This document shows positions 58,532 to 64,000 of a stretch of 64,000 nucleotides of DNA, in pieces. The notes below the pieces were generated by a model. It saw nothing but the letters and a program-made list of their open reading frames with translations. It was not told the origin of the DNA and searched no databases. The translations under genes were made by a program, and so were the position numbers. Positions within the stretch are counted from its first letter, which is position 1. Every line of letters begins with the position of its first letter. Origin of the DNA: Batillaria attramentaria (taxonomy: Eukaryota; Mollusca; Gastropoda; Batillariidae); contig JACVVK020000054.1 in assembly GCA_018292915.2 (NCBI GenBank), forward strand, positions 1,400,001 to 1,464,000. The letters run 5' to 3'.

Positions 58532-60394
58532 TGTCCTGTGGTGAAGAATACGGCTGGAATTGTTACACACTGAACCCTGAATTTGGTGAGTTTGTAAGTG
58601 TGTGTGCATGTGGGTGTGGATGTGCACTCTCTCGGAAGACAGAAAGGGGGAGGGGGGGGGGAAGAAAAAGAGAAAGAGAGCGAGAGGAGAAAACCTCTTA
58701 CCCGTTTTCTTTTGTCAGGTCGCATGTCACTTTCCTCCACTTCCATGGTTTCAATGCCAGAGTCCACATCTACTTGAGACCCTAGTCTACGAACAGAGAG
58801 ACTGATGGTCACAACATCATTATTTGTAATTAAAGGAGATATATGGCAAGTCAAGCCAAGTCAATTTTATTTCCGACCCTCCGGGGGCATATGAAAACAA
58901 AAAGGAAACTAAATCAAAACATATACAAACAAGCGTACAAAATATGCTTAACTTGACAAATCTCCAGATCTATTTGTTCATTTTGGGATTCCATTTTATG
59001 GTGTTTGAAATGCAGGCAGTAAGTTAAAAAAAAAATATATATACAGTGATGTGGCCAGCTCGGAGACCGGATGGGACAAAATGTCCTGAAGCCACTTGAT
59101 AGGACATTTTGTCCTGGTTCAAAAAATTAATGGGACATGGAAACGTCAAAAAAAATAAAAAAATCAAGTTAAATTATTGTTCTAATTTAATACAACTTTT
59201 AAATAATAACAGAACAAGATGTCATATGAACCAGGAGTTTTTAATAGACACCATTGACAAACTGATCTCATTTTCTAATCGAGACTTCAAAATGGCAGAA
59301 CATTATTGAATAAAATGAAGAATTTGTTGTTATAAACTGATTGTTTCAAATAAATTTAAAATAAAAAGACAACACTGTTAGAAAAGAGAATGTATTCATG
59401 AGTGTGTTAGAAGGGTCTCTTTCTCAGTTCTCTGTTTTACCACATTCACCCCTACTGACACCTGCTGTCCGTCCATGCTAAAAGCATGGACAGCAGGCAT
59501 CATCAGAGGTAAATGAGCTAAAGTGCCCCTGTGTCTGTTTCTCTCCCTTAGTTCACTGAAACATGTGATGCCTATGAATCCATTAACCCTCTCAGATCCG
59601 AGCACACATTTCTGACACAGGACTTCCTTTTGTCGGTAATGTGTTCTACGACGGGAAAGGGCTAAAGACTTTCAGCTTCTCTCATTTCACCCCTTGACTG
59701 CCAGGGCATGGAACTGGCCATGCATTTGCATGGCCACTACCCTGCCTTGGCAGTCAAAGAGTTAATCAGCAAGTCTGTGGCCATAGAGATCCACTGGGGC
59801 AAGAGTTGAAGCAGCCAAACAACAATTCAGGAAGAAGAGCCTGTGCGGGTCTCCAACTGTGATGCCGATGTTTTTGATTTGAACAACCTCCCCTCTCTCT
59901 TTTGTTTCCATCGCTTCACAATGCCCTTGCCGCTTGTAATATTGCATGCTCCTCTCGGGTAAGCTGCATTTTTTCAGCTTGCATCCAATTTTGTACCTGC
60001 ATCGACGTCTGCAGAGTCCGAGAGCGCAAACTTAGGGAGATTCCCCCACCCCCTTGTGAACGAGTTTTTGGCTACACCATCATTCATGCACACAATGCAA
60101 AACATGGTCTGCGTTTCTTCATTGTAAACCAACCATGGAAATACTTTGAACCAACTGGATACTAGTTGTCGAGTGGGGGGCTTGGTACTTTCGTTTTCAA
60201 CATACATGTATTTCAATTTTGGGCTCATGTGATGGGGGACTAGGAGTGCCACTCGGTGCCTCCGAACTGAGAGGAAGCTCTTCACTACCCCCCTCCATCG
60301 GGTCATCCGCGTTAGAAGCGCTTGCGGATTGAGAAACATTGCTCTTTTTGAACATAGCCGTCAAAAACGACTGACCTTTTCCGGGCCTGGGTCT

Positions 60395-60435
<41 letters not shown>

Positions 60436-63407
60436 GGGGGGGGCATGGTGTATGAGATGGTAAACTTTCAGCACGGTCTCAAACACGCTTCTCAGTCGGC
60501 AGCAGACGACAACACGACAACAATGCGCAAATACAGTTGACGTCACAGAAAAGTGAGCGCTTTTGCCGGTAACGGAATTTGATTGGCCGAGCGGTTTCAG
60601 CTGACAACAAGAAGTTACTAAAAATAACAGTGACACAGTTTCGCTGCGAAGCCAGATCAAAGATCTTGCCACACGCCGAATCTATGCTGCTTGCCATGAA
60701 ACTCTAATGGCATGACCGAGCCAAACATAAATGAATGGGACAATGTCCGCCAGCATTGTGAATCAATGGGACAAATGTCCTAGCTGAGGTGCAAACGATG
60801 GGACATTTCCCATTTTGATCGGTCTATGTCCGATGTCCGAGCCCTGGCCACATCACTGTATATATATTCAGCTATTGCTTTACAAAACTCATTCCTGAGC
60901 CTTCTGTGGTCGCCTTGGAAAGAAGTAAAATAATGAAAGTTTGAAACTATGTTCAAGTTCCAAATAACCCAAACATGCATAATCTATGTTTGCGTAAGAT
61001 TACACCAACATGTGGACTATAAGTTAGTATAACTTAACATTTTAAGTCCAGTTTAGACTCACCCTTTATCACAGTCTGTTTCCATGGACTCCACACTTCG
61101 CTGCGAGTCACTAGCATTGCTCAACACAGCAGCAGTGGAGCTACCTGCACACATAAAACACACAAAAGAAAACTTTAAGAGATGCAGAAAACACCGCCTA
61201 GGTCTGTATACATGTTTACCTGCATGCAACCAGTTTATATACTTGACTCTTTAGCTCAGGCATCCGCTGTATGTATACACTTCTTCTATGTGTTTTGCGT
61301 GTTATAAAGGATGCTGATTTACCTTTCTTTCAGCAAAAATAACATGCAAGCCTGACCTGGGCAAACATTCTGTTTCTACGTCCTGTAATGCCACACACAT
61401 AGCACTAACTCACTTCAAGCTATACATGTGCTGGAAATGACAATGTGATTTTAGCGATGGAACAGCGCATGTCTGCTGGGAGAGTGTGACTGTGAGTGAT
61501 TTACTTACTGCGTGCACTAAGAAGGCTCGGTGACGGTAACTGTGGGGGCAGGGTTACAGTGGTGGCTGGGACTGGAAGACTGGCTGTTGCAGAATCCTTG
61601 GCCTGACCCTCACCTTGACCTGTGGCCCCTGTCTGTCCTTGAGCTGCAGCTGTTGCCCCTCCTTGGCCATCAGGCTTGTCCGCAGGCGGTGCCGGCGAGG
61701 CTCCAATAGGCCCTCCTGCGAGTCGTGCCAAACGCCGGCGCCGTATCTGAGAACATTTTTGAAAATATGAAGATGATGGTCACTGGGATACCCACTGGCA
61801 CCACCAACCCAGCATTCGGCTTTCAGTTTCACCCTGACCTTTTTCCTATCTTACTCTTTGTTTCCACCAGCATACCCAGGGGCCGCGTTTATTGCAAAAA
61901 TTTGCGTATTTGTTGCATTTTGGAACAACCATACGCATTTTACAAAAGCCCATGCGTGTGCGTACGCATTTTGAGACGGCCCATGAGTGCTGACAGAGTC
62001 GCTAACATCAGCTTCTCGCTTTGTTTCTGTCATCGGGTACAGTTGCTCTGCGAGGGTGGGTGGTGGTGGGGGAAGGTGGAGGTGGGGTGCGCGGGAAAAT
62101 TGTAAAGCAGTCATTAACTGGCTGTACAGCGTCAAAGTGTGGTGTCATAATAATAATATATATTAATAATGAGTATTGTATAGGCGCTTTACCCAATTAC
62201 ATGAATAGGCTCAAAGCGCCGCGAACTGAACCCAACACGCACGCTCACGTGAATCACACGCATTCTCTCACACACTGGACATAAACACATTACGATCACG
62301 TGGTGCGAAGGGTCAGCTCAGCTACTTAAATTTCGGAATTTAGAATTGCATTTATTTTTCAATTTTGGTGGGCTGAACATTTCCAAAGCAAAAGGGGAGG
62401 AAGCCGGAGTACCCGGAGAGAACCCCAGACGATCGGCCCGAATGAACGGTGCCACGTACGAGAAGGAAAAATTCTTTGCCCCGAGTGGGACTCGAAGTCC
62501 TGACCTCTCGCATTGGTGACAAGTCTCTTAACCACTAGACCACCGACCGCCCCTGAAACAGTTGTTGATTGGAGCTAAAAATAGCAATTGGCCCTGGCAA
62601 TCTTTTCGGTGGTCAAGTTTGGCGCCAGTTGATCACTTCATCAGTTGCACAGCATGGTGATGCTACCTCAGCCATACGCATTTTTTTCCTGCTACACGCG
62701 TTTTTCTAGACCCCTTGCGTTTGCAAACGCAAAATTTTAAAACCAGCTCGACCCCTGATACCTCTATCATCGTCATCATTAGGAAAAATGTATAATTTCC
62801 AATCCCATTTTGTGGACTTCAAAGAATATTTATTCTGACATTCAGAACAACAAAGTAATACAGCATTCTTAACAGATCCATAAATTATTATGGAAGGATT
62901 AATTTTATTTGATATGGGTGGCCAGGAAGAACCACTGACACACACACAAGCTTATGGCCGAGACAAATCAGTCAAGTGCACTATGCTTTTAGTAGCTGGA
63001 CTTAGGAAACTCTTTATTTCATGGTGTGGGTCAAAACAAAGACCTGTGTGGCTTAGTCCTTCTTTCATTCTAGTCCAAGTTATTAGTTTTCCAGAACTAG
63101 TCTTAGAAGCAAGGGGTTGACACTATAAATCCGTTATACACTTTCGGACATTATGACGCCCATAATTAACTCAAATCAATAAAAGTTATCATAGCCAGAT
63201 ATACAAACACTCTAATTAACTCGCACTTTATCTTTCCACCCACAAAAATAATTTTCCTTCACAGTCATCTGTCAAGGTTGTTTATGTTGTTGGCGTTTCA
63301 GTCATAGGCTTTGTTTGGGAACGACTGGATGAAAGATCGACTGAAGTCAACGGATCTCTATCTCCCACAGAAGACAGACCAACCTCGTCCGGTGTAAGTT
63401 CACTCAT
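43342..63407 (-). CDS. ube4b: Ubiquitin conjugation factor E4 B (U-box ubiquitin ligase)
   Basis: UFD2-family E3/E4 enzyme that extends ubiquitin chains on substrates for proteasomal degradation. Coding exons (minus): 63407-63384, 61746-61509, 61144-61063, 58786-58702, 58405-58270, 57349-57220, 56225-56084, 55226-55126, 54780-54666, 53777-53631, 53293-53177, 52887-52789, 52508-52395, 51829-51740, 51610-51505, 50827-50634, 50439-50312, 49701-49603, 47986-47750, 47622-47496, 47102-46958, 46517-46383, 45888-45697, 45264-45090, 44392-44246, 43400-43342. The start [20 protein letters not shown] and [16 protein letters not shown] match UBE4B rather than UBE4A. Core blocks include [51 protein letters not shown] and [10 protein letters not shown]. 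The U-box is [17 protein letters not shown] through [16 protein letters not shown]. Length is 1120 aa if one extra base in exon 19 (47892-47896) is discounted; otherwise the frame breaks there. Exon 17 has an alternative acceptor 9 nt inside (50430). Confidence 0.95.
43550..44197. mobile_element. TA-flanked foldback element, copy 2, with nested insert
   Basis: Ends CAGTCAAACCTGTGTAAGG and GGCAGGTTCGACTG, flanked by TA, as in 23745-24569. Its centre differs from copy 1. From about 43677 (GGCGCGTTTTATAGAGCGAG) to about 44144 (GGTCTGTAAAACGCACG) a second inverted-ended segment appears nested inside. It is in the last ube4b intron. Confidence 0.85.
46650..46896 (-). mobile_element. tRNA-derived SINE, second family
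   Basis: The minus strand starts CCGGCCCCCATAGTGTAGTG (box A region), then GGGTTCAAGTCCCAGC (box B), GAGGCAAGCGGGATTTC and GGGCCCAGTGGGGAGGC, and runs out toward TGACCGGCACCGC. Flanks are A-rich on both sides, so a target duplication could not be resolved. It lies in ube4b intron 21. A fragment of the same family is at 6981-7066. Confidence 0.8.
48422..49494 (-). mobile_element. 5'-truncated non-LTR retrotransposon with intact RT C-terminus
   Basis: On the minus strand the reading frame is open from the 5' border to TAA at 48433. It carries reverse-transcriptase motifs ([19 protein letters not shown], the catalytic [17 protein letters not shown]) and the RTE-like C-terminal region [20 protein letters not shown]. 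The 3' tail is (GTAA)n. A 17-bp target duplication, AAATTTCCCAACTTACT, flanks it at 48405-48421 and 49495-49511. The intact frame and perfect duplication indicate a young insertion. It is in ube4b intron 18. RTE clade is my best guess. Confidence 0.93.
51980..52300. repeat. Possible dispersed repeat in ube4b intron 13
   Basis: Sequence such as CATGCTAAAGATCCTATTGC and GGGATAGGGCCGCGGAATGG has the look of a molluscan interspersed repeat, but no second copy is present here to prove it. Confidence 0.3.
56335..56850. mobile_element. 516-bp TIR element with 5-bp TSD
   Basis: Ends CAGTGATCGCG and CGCGATCACTG are perfect inverts, with TTGAG duplicated at 56330-56334 and 56851-56855. The interior repeats ACCGGTCCCA and TTACCGGTAATTACCGGTTA. 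It is non-coding. In ube4b intron 6. Confidence 0.85.
56822..57020. repeat. 100-bp tandem duplication across a TIR-element end
   Basis: ACCGGTAATTACCGGTTAAC through GTGCAGCCTAAAAACA occurs twice with a 100-bp offset (TTGAGTCAAG at 56851 and 56951). The duplicated unit includes the right end of the TIR element plus flank, so it arose after insertion. Confidence 0.93.
57809..58212. mobile_element. 404-bp TIR element, copy 2
   Basis: Ends CAGGGTCCATACAGGT and ACCTGTATGGACCCTG, flanked by the perfect 6-bp duplication TATCAG (57803-57808, 58213-58218). The interior is the inverted equivalent of 27449-27868. In ube4b intron 5. Confidence 0.9.
58466..58527. repeat. (TG)n(GA)n microsatellite
   Basis: TG repeats at 58466-58499 passing into GA repeats to 58527, in ube4b intron 4. 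Confidence 0.95.
59044..60858 (-). mobile_element. hAT-type DNA transposon remnant, 1.8 kb
   Basis: Terminal inverted repeats CAGTGATGTGGCCAG and CTGGCCACATCACTG, with flanking TATATATA / TATATATT as a likely 8-bp duplication. The minus-strand frame 60339-59974 contains [20 protein letters not shown] and then CIVCMNDG, resembling the TTF/BED-type zinc finger that begins many hAT transposases and related host genes. No DDE or dimerisation domain remains, so the copy is internally deleted. A long poly-G tract lies at 60405-60442. In ube4b intron 3. Confidence 0.8.
61877..62757. mobile_element. TIR element with 5-bp TSD and nested SINE
   Basis: Ends CAGGGGCCG and CGACCCCTG, with ATACC at both flanks (61872-61876, 62758-62762). 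Subterminal sequence on each side is rich in TACGCATTTT-type words (GCGTTTGCAAACGC on the right). The interior holds the tRNA-SINE at 62150-62553. In ube4b intron 1. Confidence 0.7.
62150..62553 (-). mobile_element. tRNA-derived SINE, third family
   Basis: The minus strand opens GGGGCGGTCGGTGGTCTAGT (box A region), then GGACTTCGAGTCCCACTCGG (box B with a good T-arm). It continues through GGTTCTCTCCGGGTACTCCG to a region with AGGCGCTTTGAGCC complement and ends near an ATTATTATTA tail. The left boundary is approximate. Confidence 0.75.
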
Positions 63408-63824
63408 TCTCCTGTCTTGCTCCTTCTGCTGGGCCCCTGAAGGTAAAAAACTAAACTTATCTGATAAAACTACCGTCACAAAGATTTGCAAACAATCACT
63501 CTGCGTCTCATTCTCTGTGGTAAGTGTGACGTCAAATCCGTCCGAAAACGGAAGTGGAAGTAGTGATGTCCCTTGAACGGATGGCAACCTGAATCTCAAC
63601 ATCTTTATGTGAGGTAGGTTGACAGAAAATACGCTTTCTGTGGTCATTTCGGTTATGTATACATGTTTACCTTTGCCCCAAGCAGATAGAATAGTTTTAG
63701 TTGTTGCTGTCCATATGGCCGATGCTAAGAGCTTTGGAGACAGATGATAAGTCGTAAGCGCGCTGGTAAAAACACTTGCAAAGTTCAGCAAAGACGGCCA
63801 CGTTGACAGTTCGCAGTCGGCACG

Positions 63825-63849
63825 ACGTGTGTGTGTGTGTGTGTGTGTA
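63825..63849. repeat. (TG)n tract upstream of ube4b
   Basis: Short TG array about 420 bp upstream of the ube4b start codon. The remaining 150 bp to the window edge show no feature I can support. Confidence 0.9.
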
Positions 63850-64000
63850 CGTTATGTTCGTACATGATTTAGCTCAGCGATCATTATCACTATCAAAGAC
63901 TCCATAAAAATTAACGTCATAAATCAAATGCCACTGTCAGTCTCTTTATATAATATGTATATATATATACCGCATCGCACACAATGCCTTATATTATCTG

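Overview
The window is eukaryotic nuclear DNA. Its genes are split by GT-AG introns, long (CA/TG)n tracts are frequent, and intact and decayed transposons are abundant. The best guess is a gastropod mollusc. The main clue is a family-9 cellulase with a signal peptide and an N-terminal CBM2 domain, an arrangement known from herbivorous snails and abalones. This placement is inferred; no ribosomal or mitochondrial marker is present.

Layout. 1-2.02 kb: a strict 32-bp minisatellite. 2.06-9.99 kb (minus): a complete 10-exon GH9 endoglucanase gene (562 aa) whose introns hold three full-length tRNA-derived SINEs with perfect 12-bp target-site duplications. 10-17 kb: gene-poor DNA with TG/CA tracts, a truncated LINE copy and low-complexity A-rich DNA. 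17.06-19.92 kb (minus): a 3-exon gene for a secreted protein with four ShKT-type six-cysteine domains (307 aa). 21.47-26.28 kb (minus): the mitochondrial ribosomal protein gene mrps22 (8 exons, 340 aa). 26.64-37.30 kb (plus): a TMEM185 gene (7 exons, 344 aa), head-to-head with mrps22 across 362 bp. Its 6.1-kb second intron holds internal duplications, a decayed gene or transposon remnant and a recurrent 17-bp motif in both orientations. 37.3-43.3 kb: intergenic or 3' UTR, with a small foldback element. 43.34-63.41 kb (minus): the ubiquitin-ligase gene ube4b (26 coding exons, 1120 aa once one extra base in a homopolymer is discounted). Its introns contain a freshly inserted LINE, a hAT remnant and several terminal-inverted-repeat elements.

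All exon joins were read by eye from splice signals and reading-frame phase. Each complete model sums to a multiple of three, apart from ube4b, which has a single extra base in exon 19. Three genes are housekeeping (mitochondrial translation, membrane protein, ubiquitin chain elongation). The two secreted-protein genes on the left, a cellulase and a ShKT protein, could share a digestive-gland or secretory expression site, but that is inference. I saw no coherent new multi-gene system. The most unusual signals are the 17-bp motif family in TMEM185 intron 2, a minisatellite unit that encodes the C-terminus of the cellulase, and two short copies of the mrps22 exon-2 end embedded in TG tracts 9 kb away.
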